DNA of 64,000 nt. Source: Owenia fusiformis. Taxonomy: Eukaryota > Annelida > Polychaeta > Sabellida > Oweniidae. Shown here one piece after another: positions 33,701-42,420 of the stretch; position 1 is the first letter of the stretch, and each line of letters begins with the position of its first letter. The stretch spans positions 20,281,520-20,345,519 of the forward strand of contig CAIIXF020000012.1 of assembly GCA_903813345.2 (NCBI GenBank). Direction: 5' to 3'. A model generated the notes under the pieces. The model was given only the letters and a program-made list of their open reading frames with translations. It did not search any database and was not told the origin of the DNA. Both the position numbers and the translations under genes were made by a program.

Positions 33701-36277
33701 ATTCTCAGATGAAAGTATCAAAGTAAGTAATATCTTTCACAAGTAACACATTTGTAACCAAGTGGTTAATCTTGGCATTGAAACGGAAATATTGCTCTCA
33801 TAAAACTTCAAAATCCTGTACCCTCATGTAATAAAATTCAAAATATGGTGTTTTGTATCAATAACATACTGTAATTTGTTAGATTTTTGAAGCAAGATTG
33901 AATGTAATTGTATACATTCCAGTGAATTCTTTGCCATCATTTGATCTGAAAGTCTGAAGAGAATTATGACATTTTATACAGAAGTAATATTTCTATAAAT
34001 CATCCTCTGATCATAGGGCTTCAAGATCCAGAACATATTCTTTCTCTTCCCCCTACGATAAGCAGTTCGCATTTCCCCTATTAAGAACTCACAATCTGAT
34101 TCGCTGTCACAACACTGCGACAGCCAATCAAATTATCTCTTACTTACTTTCTTGCTCAGGCTTGCTTTTATGTTACCGCAATTCTAACTAAAAAAACTAA
34201 ATTCTTTTAAAGCTGTCTCAAAAACATTCCAATTGTGCATGATCGAGGACACATGGGTACTTAGGGGGATTCATTTCTATTTATAAAGTATATATGCTTG
34301 CTTGGATCTCATTATTTTAGCAATTACAATACACTATCGGATTTAAAAATGTTGACCTTATTTTCAGTGAGTAATTGTTTTAAGGAAAAACAAATATGAT
34401 TGGTCAAAAATGATATCATTGATAACACTTGTAAATGTCATCGGCGCATAATTAGATCATGAGATTCGGTTAAATCAGGTGCTTCCAAATTGGTTATAGC
34501 AGGAGGGAAGAAGGAGGTACGGATGCTTAGGAGGATGAGCTCAAATTAAACCATGTTTTCCCCAATTGCAGGAAATAGAAGCAGAAGTTAATCTCCATTT
34601 TGAAGAGCTCACCAGCCAGAAGTCATGTGACCAACTGTTATCCAATCAGATGCAGCGGTTACTGATGTGTTTTGATGTGTATTTGGAGACAGAAGAAAAC
34701 AATGCTGCTGTGTCTGGACCTAAAGAGTTTCCAAAGGAGAACATATACCAGAGGACTTGCAGGTACTCATTGCAGCAAGTTAATTGTCTGTTAATTAACT
34801 TTAAAAAGTTCTATATAGCAAGATTTATTTTGACAAAATGACCTGATGAACAGGCTTTTTATGATCCTCCAAGTGGTGATATTACTAGCCACTGTTTTAT
34901 ATGACTTATTTGATTGAATCTGTAAACAGTATAAATGTAATTTTTAAAACTGAAGATTCATTCTTCAAAACTGAATTTCATTAAAAAGTTTCATGTACAA
35001 GGTGTTAAGTGTTCATAACGACAGTCCCCCATTCACAGTCAATCCTAGATAACACGGCTCAACAATCTATATACCATAATAAAGATCATTCAATTGTGGA
35101 CTTATGTGCCAAATATTAGCATGACTGGTCTTTGGTAACATATTTTGTAAATTTATATTTGATAGTTACTATCCCCCCAATTCGCATGATTTGTGGCTAC
35201 TCTTCATGGATTTAAAAGTCCCCGATAAATCGGGCTACGTATACCGCCGTGTTTACATTAGGGGATTAGAAGAGTTTATTTTTTATTTAGGTATGCAAGC
35301 TATATCAGTATTAGGCCTTCATTCATATACTCGTGTGCAAGTAATCAGCATGCCCTTCAATATTATGTAAACCAGGCTATTCAAGTACTATATAATGTAC
35401 ACTATTTATGTGTGTACTACATTGGAATACAATTCCCTGGGAAACAAAACACAAATATTTTTATATGTTCAAAATGAGCCATTTGATTGATGTATTCACT
35501 AAATAGCTTCATAAATAACATCTACAAAGTATATCTAATAGTAATTTTTAATTTCAATGGTGAAACTTACTTGGTTACGATTATACGGGGAATCGACACG
35601 GCTTACCTCTGAAGCCTGTACCTGGTAATCTCTTTATATAGGTTAGCGAGAGCGGTGCGCCTTCGCAGTTTTAAACTTTGGCGCACACTTAAAGAGAGAA
35701 GCAGATAATATACTCTTGTTTTTCAAAGAGCATTAAGATATATCCTCAGCATCCATGAAATGTTATAAGTTGTACATTACTATGATAGCTATTAGCAGGG
35801 CATATGGCTAATTTTGGAAAATGTCCTTTCAGCTAAAGGTAAAATGGGTAACTTTTGTAGAGATTTGTAGAGAGTTGTGAAAACTGCTTAATCAAAGTTG
35901 TTTCAATAAGTCCATAATGGAACAAGCTTTCATATGATATATAACATATGGGGGTATGGTATTTACTATTTAGGGTTAGTGATTGATTGATGGGGGACAT
36001 TATGAAACACTCTTTATCTATTGTGTACAAATGTATTTTTGAAAAAAAAGTAATTTAATGTAATTTGAGATAACTTAGACATTTGCAATTTTAATGGAAC
36101 ACTATAGTGATTACATAAGAGCAGATGACCTCAATTACTAGAGTAATGTTCAAGGGTGCCTTAATAAATAATGGCAGGAGTCCTACAATATATTTCATGT
36201 TTTGTTTCAGGGGCAGGAATCGTGGGAGACCTTACTTCTACAACAAACTAAGAGGCTATTTTATACAAAGACACTAA
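9771..36277 (+). CDS. THOC5: THO complex subunit 5
   Basis: There are 18 exons: 9771-9926, 20111-20263, 23340-23447, 23777-23874, 24650-24725, 25166-25236, 26985-27099, 28216-28348, 28464-28544, 30561-30610, 30722-30821, 31406-31508, 31773-31874, 32074-32294, 32557-32660, 33519-33722, 34572-34762 and 36211-36277. All borders are GT-AG and every phase is compatible, giving 710 aa against about 683 in vertebrate THOC5. Recognisable conserved blocks in order are [82 protein letters not shown] and [20 protein letters not shown]. The N-terminus has a basic, nuclear-localisation-like cluster KKRKK; the first half is coiled-coil-like. In the family the protein belongs to the nuclear THO/TREX complex coupling transcription to mRNA export. 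The first intron (10.2 kb) and several others are loaded with mobile elements. The stop is at 36275-36277; an AATAAA near 37337 is a distant polyadenylation candidate. Confidence 0.95.
10139..10680. mobile_element. hAT-like MITE, copy 2
   Basis: This 542-bp sister of the element at 7648-8492 lies in opposite orientation. Its inverted ends begin CACGGACATCAAGTAAGTTT. The flanks GATCATGT (10131-10138) and GATCACGT (10681-10688) form an 8-bp duplication with one mismatch. It lies in THOC5 intron 1 and has no retroposon insert. Confidence 0.75.
10830..10999. repeat. Half copy of the 43977-44380 foldback family
   Basis: Segments GACCATTGTGCCATAATATA, ATTTGTATATTTCAGATTAT and CGCCATGTTATTTTTTGAG match one arm and the centre of the palindrome at 43977-44380. 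The copy stops just after the palindrome centre, where the CAGTGGCGTAGCC element starts. Confidence 0.6.
11003..13703. mobile_element. hAT-like MITE split by a Tc1-like insertion
   Basis: The left end CAGTGGCGTAGCCAGG followed by CCGGGGGTTC, and a right end with CCGGGGGTTCGTTCGAACCC, CCGAACCCCC and CCTACGGCTATG, resemble the two ends of one short element type. The halves are about 100 and 200 bp, separated by the 2.39-kb element at 11107-13500. I could not prove a flanking duplication, so the right border is approximate. Confidence 0.42.
11107..13500. mobile_element. Tc1/mariner-like element, degenerate, in THOC5 intron 1
   Basis: The left end CACTCTCTCCAAAAGTTTGG and the right end (reverse complement CACTTCCCTCAGAACGTTTG) are inverted, with TA on both outer sides (11105-11106 and 13501-13502). 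Ends and length (2394 bp) match the element at 55449-57800, indicating one family. No intact transposase is visible. Inside, 12240-12480 and 13285-13460 are diverged inverted copies of each other (shared GAACTGGCTT..AACAAAATTCCT), in one frame resembling protein sequence, so an internal duplication and inversion has occurred. Confidence 0.6.
13800..14210. other. THOC5 intron 1, unassigned segment
   Basis: A+T-rich sequence in which I see no gene or repeat. Confidence 0.4.
14215..15110. repeat. Diverged array of a GGCCATTTTGGATTTTCCGTC repeat family
   Basis: About five imperfect units of 130-190 bp recur, each with CCATTTTGGATTTTCCGTC, TAAAATCTTGTCTGTAAAGT, TCAAATTTTCAGGGATG and TCTGATTAGTTTTTTGGCAT. 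The same words make up the much more uniform array at 21645-22440 in the next intron. Confidence 0.8.
15381..16325. mobile_element. Possible transposon remnant carrying a zinc-finger fragment
   Basis: Both ends carry the same 16-bp word in inverted orientation: TTGGCCCCCACATGAT near 15385 and ATCATGTGGGGGCCAA near 16308. The interior carries a minus-strand zinc-finger frame like those of hAT-derived proteins. The outer ends are diverged and no target-site duplication was found. Confidence 0.4.
15580..15870 (-). pseudogene. TTF/BED-type zinc-finger fragment, transposase-like
   Basis: The minus-strand frame reads [12 protein letters not shown], then [31 protein letters not shown] and IAVQTV before a stop at about 15580. 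The CxxC, N-x-F, F-x4-LxRH-x5-H pattern is that of TTF-type/BED-like fingers at the N-terminus of hAT transposases and their domesticated relatives (ZNF862-like proteins). No start codon or downstream catalytic domain is seen, so it is most likely a fragment. It lies antisense in THOC5 intron 1. Confidence 0.5.
16999..18203. mobile_element. 1.2-kb DNA transposon-like insertion, 5-bp duplication
   Basis: It starts CAATGTTTTCAGTA and ends TACTGAAAACACTG, a short inverted pair. It is flanked by TCATA on both sides (16994-16998 and 18204-18208). The right arm of the surrounding palindrome (19340-19360) preserves the uninterrupted site with a single TCATA. I see no transposase frame inside. A 5-bp duplication does not fit hAT (8 bp) or Tc1 (TA); superfamily unassigned. 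Confidence 0.65.
18528..18670. repeat. Hairpin with 38-40-bp arms
   Basis: ATCACACGTTTCAGCATGTG..GGAAATATTCCAC (about 18530-18567) pairs with GTGGAATATTTCC..AAGCTGAAACGTGTGAT (about 18629-18668). Confidence 0.85.
20389..20678. mobile_element. 290-bp MITE-like element; internal part repeated at 45117-45290
   Basis: It is bounded by an inverted 20-mer: GGTCCATGTGCAGTATGGCA at 20392 and its reverse complement ending near 20675. The interior (ATTTTTATCATCATGGGGAC, AAAACATATTG, GTCTAAAATCACTTGC) recurs in the same orientation at 45117-45290 in the TMLHE intron, where the ends have decayed. Confidence 0.7.
21029..21207. repeat. 31-32-bp tandem repeat, about six copies
   Basis: The unit is CAGCATAAAATGGGATATCA followed by CTTTTTATGC(T), with small variants (TTGGGACATCA). 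It lies in THOC5 intron 2. Confidence 0.85.
21645..22440. repeat. 162-bp tandem repeat, about five near-identical units
   Basis: TGTCTACAGGTTTCYAGCC starts near 21650, 21812, 21974, 22209 and 22371. Spacing is exactly 162 except one step of 235, where an extra 73-bp partial unit (from ACATATCAACGTCAAGAACT) is inserted. Units contain TTCAGGGATGTTTCTACATA and GGCCATTTTGGATTTTCCGT. A G+C-rich GGGCGGGCGGCGGGCGGGCG stretch precedes the array. Confidence 0.9.
22748..22895. repeat. Short tandem motif TAAGTGGAACACTT
   Basis: Five or six loose copies of about 17 bp (GTAAAGTGGAACACTTCTGT, GTAAGTGGAACACC, ATAAGTGGAACACTT) in intron 2. Confidence 0.7.
23090..23280. repeat. Quasi-repetitive TTTCGGYRCCGAA segment
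   Basis: Variants such as CGCCGTTTCGGTGCCAAATT, TCGTTTCGGCACCAAATGG, GGTTTCGGTACCGGAACGG and GATGCCGAAACGGCGTCG recur in both orientations. This makes a G+C-rich island just upstream of exon 3. It also creates overlapping minus-strand frames that I do not regard as genes. Confidence 0.55.
24490..24649. repeat. CACTCTGATTGGT repeats forming the tract before exon 5
   Basis: Four imperfect copies of about 22-30 bp (CACTCTGATTGGCC, CACTCCGATTGGTG, CACTCTGATTGGTC) end in TCTGTCTGCCTGCAG, the acceptor of exon 5. The same motif recurs at 28690-28765 (CTACACTCTGATTGGTCTAT) in intron 9. Confidence 0.7.
24695..25015 (+). repeat. Tandem duplication of THOC5 exon 5 end plus donor
   Basis: About 27 nt of exon 5 (GAGGCACCACCTGAAATCAG through AAAATT), its GTAAGT donor and about 110 bp of intron are duplicated from 24698-24832 to 24874-25010. 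The copy keeps the coding words and the donor but has no matching acceptor of its own. The intronic part (GTTCATATTTGGTATGTGAA) belongs to a family also found at 29130-29335. Confidence 0.88.
25237..26984. other. THOC5 intron 6
   Basis: 1.75 kb. I see no repeat array, RNA gene or convincing exon. Confidence 0.5.
27240..28090. repeat. Dispersed repeat with terminal hairpin and about 110-bp tandem core
   Basis: It begins with the hairpin TATGTCACCACG..AAAGTGGTGACATA (27251-27280). Five or six degenerate units follow, containing CTTGCTTCAAATTGACCAAT, AAATCATCTACAAGTTCTCA and TCAAGGTCAAAAAGGTATTT. It ends ATGTTAATGCCTTGTTAATT. A core-less copy at 36655-36800 has the same start and end. Confidence 0.75.
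29130..29340. repeat. Two copies of a TTTTGTTCATATTTG repeat, intron 9
   Basis: The shared words are TTTTGTTCATATTTGNTATG, TGTGAATAC, CACACTGTCT and GGCGGCCATTTTGAAAAA. They are related to the intronic half of the exon 5 duplication at 24730-25015. Confidence 0.75.
29341..30560. other. THOC5 intron 9, remaining part
   Basis: No recognisable feature in 1.2 kb. Confidence 0.4.
30935..31084. repeat. Inverted repeat with 48-bp arms
   Basis: GTGAAATGACCATTCCCTTG in the left arm pairs with AAGGAATGGTCATTACAC in the right arm. About 85% of arm positions match. It is MITE-sized and lies in intron 11. Confidence 0.75.
33034..33447. repeat. 15-bp minisatellite, about 27 copies, in THOC5 intron 15
   Basis: The unit is TTCATGCCTGTTTAC. 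Variants with TTCAC, TGCATGCC or TGCATCCC recur at 33088, 33163, 33238, 33283, 33328 and 33388 (steps of 75, 75, 45, 45 and 60 bp), showing higher-order units of 3-5 monomers. The array ends 72 bp before exon 16. Since 15 is a multiple of 3, several frames on both strands are open throughout; these are not genes. Confidence 0.95.
34763..36210. other. THOC5 intron 17
   Basis: 1.4 kb with no array or hairpin that I can support. Confidence 0.4.
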
Positions 36278-37539
36278 ACACTATTATTGATGAGAGACAC
36301 TAAACCTACTAAAGATTTAACCACTAGAATACCTACTAAACAGGGTTATAAGAAAGCCCTATTCAAACCTCCTAAAAATTGTAAAAAACAGACAAGACCT
36401 AAATGTATGTTACATGTATGTAAATATATATGTTTCTTAAAAAACAGTGGATCATTTATATTTTTGATTTAATAATTATGATGTCAACACATTAAGAAGA
36501 GGAAAACAAGTGAGGTAGTTCTTTTAAATGTTCATCAATCCAGTTAAATGTTATTGATCCAAATATATTCCACCTCTGTTGTTTGTAGTAGCTATGCTTT
36601 CCAACTCATCCCCAAGTCAACTGGTTCTCACTTATGGTTGCATGAGGAAAATTTTTATGTCACCACCAGAAGTGTTGACATACAGTATTGTTAAAGTCTC
36701 CAACTTTTTCGTTGATGGTGTTCAGCGACTGGCAGTTGTTATTTGGCATCTGTAACAAATGGCAGGTGGTGACATTTAGCATGTTAATGCTTTGTTTATT
36801 AATATTATAGTATTAATTAAATAAGTCTGAATAACTTTTTGAATGTACTTGATATTTATGTTAGTCAAAATTCATTTATTGCTGATTCTGTATCTGTTTT
36901 TCAACATTCAGTCATATAATTCATCTATTCTCTATAGGTTTTGTAAATGTGATCTATTCTAAATTACATTTAGATGACAAATACTAGATATAGTAATAGA
37001 TTCACTGTTTCAGGACACGTCTAGTATTTAGATGAGAAATTGAGTCCAAACATTGATAAATGTTTGAAGTTCTTTGTTCAGGGATTATCATTCATACATG
37101 TCATTTGTTTATTTACAAACAGCACCTTTCTCAAGTAAAGGATTAAGAGAAAATGCTGACCTGGCACCTGTTCAAAACAATCTTTCTGCAAATTACCTTT
37201 AATATTTTGACAAGATTGATAATGAAAATATATATATATCTGTGATCAACATGCTCAAAAAAAGTAATGTATGTATGTAAAAGTAATGTATGTATGTCAA
37301 GATGAATTGACACTCAGAAGTCTGCGTCGTTATTAGAATAAATTGCTCTACATCTTATTGATATTATGGTGTCAACTAGGCCTACACATATATGAGTATA
37401 TTTGAAGTCCCGATACGTCTTACTTTCAGAAATATCCCAAATCTAAATTAACAATGACCGTTGCCTCCACTCCAAACGCTTATTTCTGCCGCGCCAAATA
37501 TTTCCCACAGGCTCCGTCTGGATATGGTGTATTAGTGAG
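36278..37539. other. THOC5 3' flank
   Basis: It holds the presumed 3' UTR and the core-less dispersed repeat at 36655-36800 (TATGTCACCACC.. to ..ATGTTAATGCTTTGTTTATT). AATAAA occurs at about 37337. A short ATGTATGTA repeat is near 37265-37300. Confidence 0.5.
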
Positions 37540-37692
37540 ACAGATTTAGGGAAAATACCACCAGAACGTTTCAAATTGTGATAGAAGCGTGAATTTTGGT
37601 ACAGAGTTTCTTTAGAGAGTTTTAAAAAAATTGATCCGTGGCTGCAAGAAAAATTTTCACTTTTTGGTCCCAAAATTCAAGATGGCCGCCAA
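37540..37692 (-). repeat. 155-bp dispersed repeat, left copy
   Basis: It is the reverse complement of 42265-42420. Shared words are GCCATCTTGAATTTT, GCCACGGATCAATTTTTTT, ACCAAAATTCACGCTTCTAT and CTGACTCACTA-like ends. The two copies bracket the pseudogene at 38801-41930. Confidence 0.75.
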
Positions 37693-38800
37693 TATATCCG
37701 ACGATCTTTCCAAATGTTAATACAAATGAAAAATATAATCATGTATTGAGCTACAAGTGCTAGATTTAAGTTCAAATGAAACATTTATGTCTCTTGAACC
37801 TCAGCAATCATTTTAGATGCATTATGTGCCCACTAAGGGAAGAAAATAGGTGTAAAACAAGGATCGGCACTATTACCATTATGTTTTTTATGCGAATTAA
37901 CATAAACATGTTCATATTATGCTTAGATGGTTATGTTGTAGATCAGATTCTCTCTCAATCACATATGTTCAAACATATATAAGGGTGTGAATTCAATATC
38001 AGTTGCTTAATAGAAGAAAACATAGCATGTGTCACTGGTTGTGCTCCAGATTTAACGCAATTCTTAGTTTTAAGAGAACTACTGCTACTGTTGTGATTCA
38101 TTGACTTTATTCACCTTAATATGCATTCTTTCTTCAGAAAAAACTTCATTTGGAATTGAAATTATATTAATGTATCCATAAATGAATAAATGGTGTGTGC
38201 TTTTGAGTGGACTGTATGAATCTGTATGATGAGATAGCAATTACCAGACATTATTTTCTATTTTGATGATTTTATTACAATTTTGGTTGTTCAGACTTTC
38301 CTATTTAAATTAAACCAACAATGATCCAGTTGAACAACTTTTACTGTAACTCTGAGTTTGATGAAGTTTCATTAATTGAATATGTGGTGTGTCACAGAGT
38401 TCTCCAGTAAGGAGATAGGAAAAGTTGAGAAACTGTGAATTATGAATCTAAAATCTATTTTGTCAATTTAACTGCAAAATGTATATTACCAAAATATCAC
38501 ATTACTTAATACACATCAAGAAATATGTATACTCTAAACACTGCATCTAAAAAGTTATATTTGTTATTAAATGATTAGCCTATACCAGATGTTTTAGCAC
38601 TGGTAAATTCTCTTCATCTTTAAGCATTTTTCAATACTGCTAAAAAGTCTGTGAGGCAGTGGTTTTAGTAGTTTTAATTTCTTGATTTGACCCAAGTAGT
38701 GTGAATACTTTTGTAAAGAAATGAACTATGATCATAAAATAATGACAAGTGCTTCATAAGTAAATGTGGTGATCTGTTAGGACTATATCTTGCTAAGACC
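37693..38800. other. Intergenic
   Basis: About 1.1 kb of A+T-rich DNA. I see no feature in it. Confidence 0.4.
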
Positions 38801-40577
38801 ATGGAGACTGCAAATAAATCTGAGAAAGACATTATCTGGAACAGATGTGTTTTATGTCAGGAAGTAAAAAATGAACCTCTAAGATGCCCAGTAAACAATC
38901 CCATACAAAGTAAAGGACATACGTATGAGGTACTGGCTACCAATCTTGAGGAGTGCCATGAATTGAACTGTTTGCCTATGAAAGTAGACTAAAGCAAGTT
39001 AAATGATGGCTCGGGACTATTTGCTTCACTGCTAAAAAATGAAGCAAAATTTCACCATAGCTGTCACAGACGATTCAGCAGTAGTGAACTTGAACGTGCT
39101 AGAAAACGTGTATCTAGCAAGAGAAAGATGAATGATGATATACTCCCAGAAACACAAAACATGTATCGTAGAAGCATGAATACAGGTTCGAGCGATGAAT
39201 GAAAATGTTTATTTTGTGAACAGCAAACTGATAAACTATGTTCTGTATCTACATTTGCCCTTGAGGAAAAAATCCATGAATATGCAAACATTGAGCGAGA
39301 TCCAAAGATCCTAGTCAAACTTAATACTACAGATCTAGTTGCCGCAGGAGGCAAAATATCACCTATCTTGCTTAGTAACCTTCTACAATCGTGGCAGGTC
39401 TATACTCTTTGCTAGAAATGCTGACAATAGCCAAGAGGAAAATGAAGCAGTAGCTTTGATGGCCCTTCTTGAGTATATTGATGATACACGATCAAATACA
39501 ACTTCATTTCCACTGTATTTCAAACTATCGGAGCTTACCAACAAGTACAAACAGAAATACATTAAGATATCACTGGTGATGATATAATAGTGAATAGAAC
39601 CAGATTAAAAGAGCGCATACTTAATTGTACACAAGGCCTCGAATCTGCAAAAGAAGGTAAAAATGTATTAATATATTTCAAACAAGATGTTGGGCCTGTA
39701 TTTAAAACCTTGGCAGATCAAAATGCTGATGACAATATCAAAGTCTTATCAAGAGCTGCACGTATCATCAGAGAACAGATTCTAAGAATGACGACAGACT
39801 TTGATGGAACTTTCAAGCATGGCTGTCAAGAGAGATCTGTTCCCAACCCGCTGGTTATGTTACTCAGCATGATAATGTATGGGAAGTATTCTAACACATC
39901 ACAGGCAAGTCTGACTGTTGCTCAGCTCATCAGGTTTAATACCTACAAGAAAAAAGGTAGTCATTGAGTACCGATATATCTTGGTCTCTCTATACATAGC
40001 CGCACAAGGAACAAAACATTCATAGAGACTCTATATTCTCTCGGTCTTAGTATATCTTATGATAGAGTACTCTCAATAGCTTGCAAAAACTGCCATTGAG
40101 AACTTTGAAGATGCCATGACAGTTTGTCCCTCAAACATGCTTGAGAACCTCTTTGTTACAGCTGCTGTTGACAACATAGATCACAACCCTTCATCTAGAT
40201 CTGCACAAGGTGCCTTGCATGGTACAGCAATATCACTTTTCCAAAACAGAACTCATAGAAATCCTGGAACCAACAGAAATCTAGCAAGGATACTCCCTGG
40301 TACTGACACATCACAAGACGTACCAGAGTTACCAGATTTTTATACCCAAATACGTCCAGCAGTGTTGCCAAAGGAGATACCCTTGTTGCCAGCTTTGCCT
40401 CCTCATACTGTTAGTTTGAATGGTACTAGAGAATTCTTACAACCTGCAAAGCTAGAGGAAATAGAGTAAGAAACATAAATTCATTGATGACATCATTATT
40501 AAAATTATTCAATAAAGCTATATTAAAAATAAGGTATTCTCATAATAATGCCAACATTAGCGTAATTTATTTATGTA

Positions 40578-40892
40578 TTACATACCTAGCGAAGCATTTG
40601 TATGGAAGTCAATGGGAAAGTTAGCGAGCTATATCCACCGATATTGCCCGATTACCCCGATATAGCCCGCTTACCTCGTTTTGATATTAGATTTCTTTAA
40701 TAACCATGATAATATCATGACGTCACGTCATTGATACAAAGTAACCATGGGAACAAAGGCATGTAATACATCAGTTATGTCACTATGACGTGAAATATGC
40801 CTTCGTTCTTGCCCAAATATAGAGCCTCCCAAGGTCGGCCTATATTGGGAGAACTCAGGCATATTTCACGTCATAGTGACATAACCTCTAAA
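40578..40892. mobile_element. 315-bp hairpin-ended element, copy 2
   Basis: I found no difference from 9123-9437 over 315 bp. Flanks are TA (40576-40577) and TATA (40893-40896). It lies inside the broken gene, in the same orientation as copy 1. Confidence 0.85.
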
Positions 40893-40991
40893 TATACATG
40901 TAGACATATAGTTATGGTGATGCTGAGTTAACTAGGTAGTTGTCTTTGTTTTCAGGTACACTAGTGTTCAACATGTGACTTGTTCTTGTTA

Positions 40992-41362
40992 CACAGGGAG
41001 ATATGCCGAGTACTAAAATAGTACTCATGGCATTTTAGCGCTTATTGAGTACTCATTACAGTAAATATTAGTATTAAATGAGCACTCATGACATGAGTAC
41101 TGATTTATTGCATGTTGTACTCATATGACGAGTGATAAAATAGCAGTAATTTCATTGATTTTTAGCACTAAATTAGTACTCATATCATGAGTGATAAAAT
41201 AGTACTAATAAAATTGATTTTTCAGCACTAAATGAGTACTCATATCATGAATTAGTACTAAATTAGAACTCACGGTATGAGTGCTCATGAGGGCGCTTTT
41301 GCCAGAGTGCTAATTTAGTACTAATTTTGTACTATTTTAGTACTCTAGCATATCTTCCTGTG
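40992..41362. mobile_element. 371-bp MITE with 15-bp inverted ends and TA duplication
   Basis: The left end CACAGGGAGATATGC and the right end GCATATCTTCCTGTG are inverted with one mismatch. TA flanks both sides (40990-40991 and 41363-41364), as in Tc1/mariner-type elements. The interior is built from repeated GAGTACTCAT / TTAGTACTAAAT motifs in both orientations. Confidence 0.78.
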
Positions 41363-42264
41363 TATGATAAAATGATATTCAAAACCATATAATTTATAAT
41401 TGGGATGTGGGATGTTTATCCAGAGATTACAAATGGACCAAGTGCCCTAATGTATCCTGACGTCATAAGAAACATTCCATTGGAAGCATTTGATAGCCTT
41501 GAAAAGTTCATAGTTCTATTATATGACCGTACAAGTGAACAGGTAGACATCAATAAGGCCAGAAAAGAATTGTTTTGCAACAAAGGAAAGATGATAGATA
41601 AAATCCCCCCAACTAGAGCTGCTCTTAGACAGCATATTCTTAGGGTGGGCTTCCAGGGTGGCATTGTGTTGGGCCAGTATTTAAATCCTAGACCAGATCA
41701 CCTTCAGTCCTATCTTCAATGGGGTTGGAAAATTAGCCATACTGTTGTAGTGCCAAAGTGGACAGACCTTCCTCAGGCATCTAAGGCATGTCAGGTCCTT
41801 GTAAATTGTGGATGCTTAAAAGGATGTGGAGCCAGATGCTCATGCCACAAAAGTGGACATTTATGCACCTAACTTTGCAAGAGTTATGGAAATTGTCATA
41901 ATATGGAAGGATAAACGTTAACATTTAACTATGTTAATTCATATGAGAAAGTGTGGACCTGTCTTCAGAGTGACAACAGTTATCTGTGACCTTTAAAAGA
42001 ACGTTACAGCAGCAATATTTGACATTTTAGATCTATATTTTGAGCATTAGTGACGGGATGATAAAATAAGTGAGGGATCAAATATAGATCCTTGTTAAAC
42101 ACCATTATTTATTATGAAATAGTCATATAATAAGGTAAAGTGTACCTCAAAAGCTATTTAAGGTCTTAAGTCAATGTTTCTACTGACACATAACTCTTAT
42201 TTAGCTGAATACATTCAACATTTTCTATTCTTGTAAAATTCTTGACGATAATGACATGCTATGG

Positions 42265-42420
42265 TGGCCATCTTGAATTTTATCTGAAATTTTGAAAATT
42301 TCGCTTGCGGCCACGGATCAATTTTTTTTAAATTGGATAAGGAAGTTATATACCAAAATTCACGCTTCTATCACAATCTGAAACGTTTTGTCATAAATCT
42401 GACTCACTATATTGGCTGCC
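42265..42420 (+). repeat. 155-bp dispersed repeat, right copy
   Basis: It is the inverted partner of 37540-37692. The pair is 4.6 kb apart. Confidence 0.75.

Larger units (their letters stand above)
38801..41930 (+). pseudogene. Broken copy of a Cys-rich invertebrate multicopy gene family
   Basis: Homologous-looking blocks lie in order but in shifting frames: NRCVLCQEVKNEPLRCPV (38840), KFHHSCHRRFSSSELERARK (39050), a second finger KCLFCEQQTDKLC after an in-frame stop (39205), PQEAKYHLSCLVTFYNRGRS (39342), IREQILRMTTDFDGTFKHGC (39770), LFVTAAVDNIDHNPSS (40150) and FDSLEKFIVLLYDRTSEQVD, IPPTRAALRQH, CGCLKGCGARCSCHKSGHLC (41490-41870). I count at least four frameshifts or stops. From memory of the family, such proteins are large, multicopy and uncharacterised in cnidarians and molluscs, with N-terminal Cys/His knots and a C-terminal CXC-like cluster. 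The region 40470-41404 is filled by two element insertions. Confidence 0.75.
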
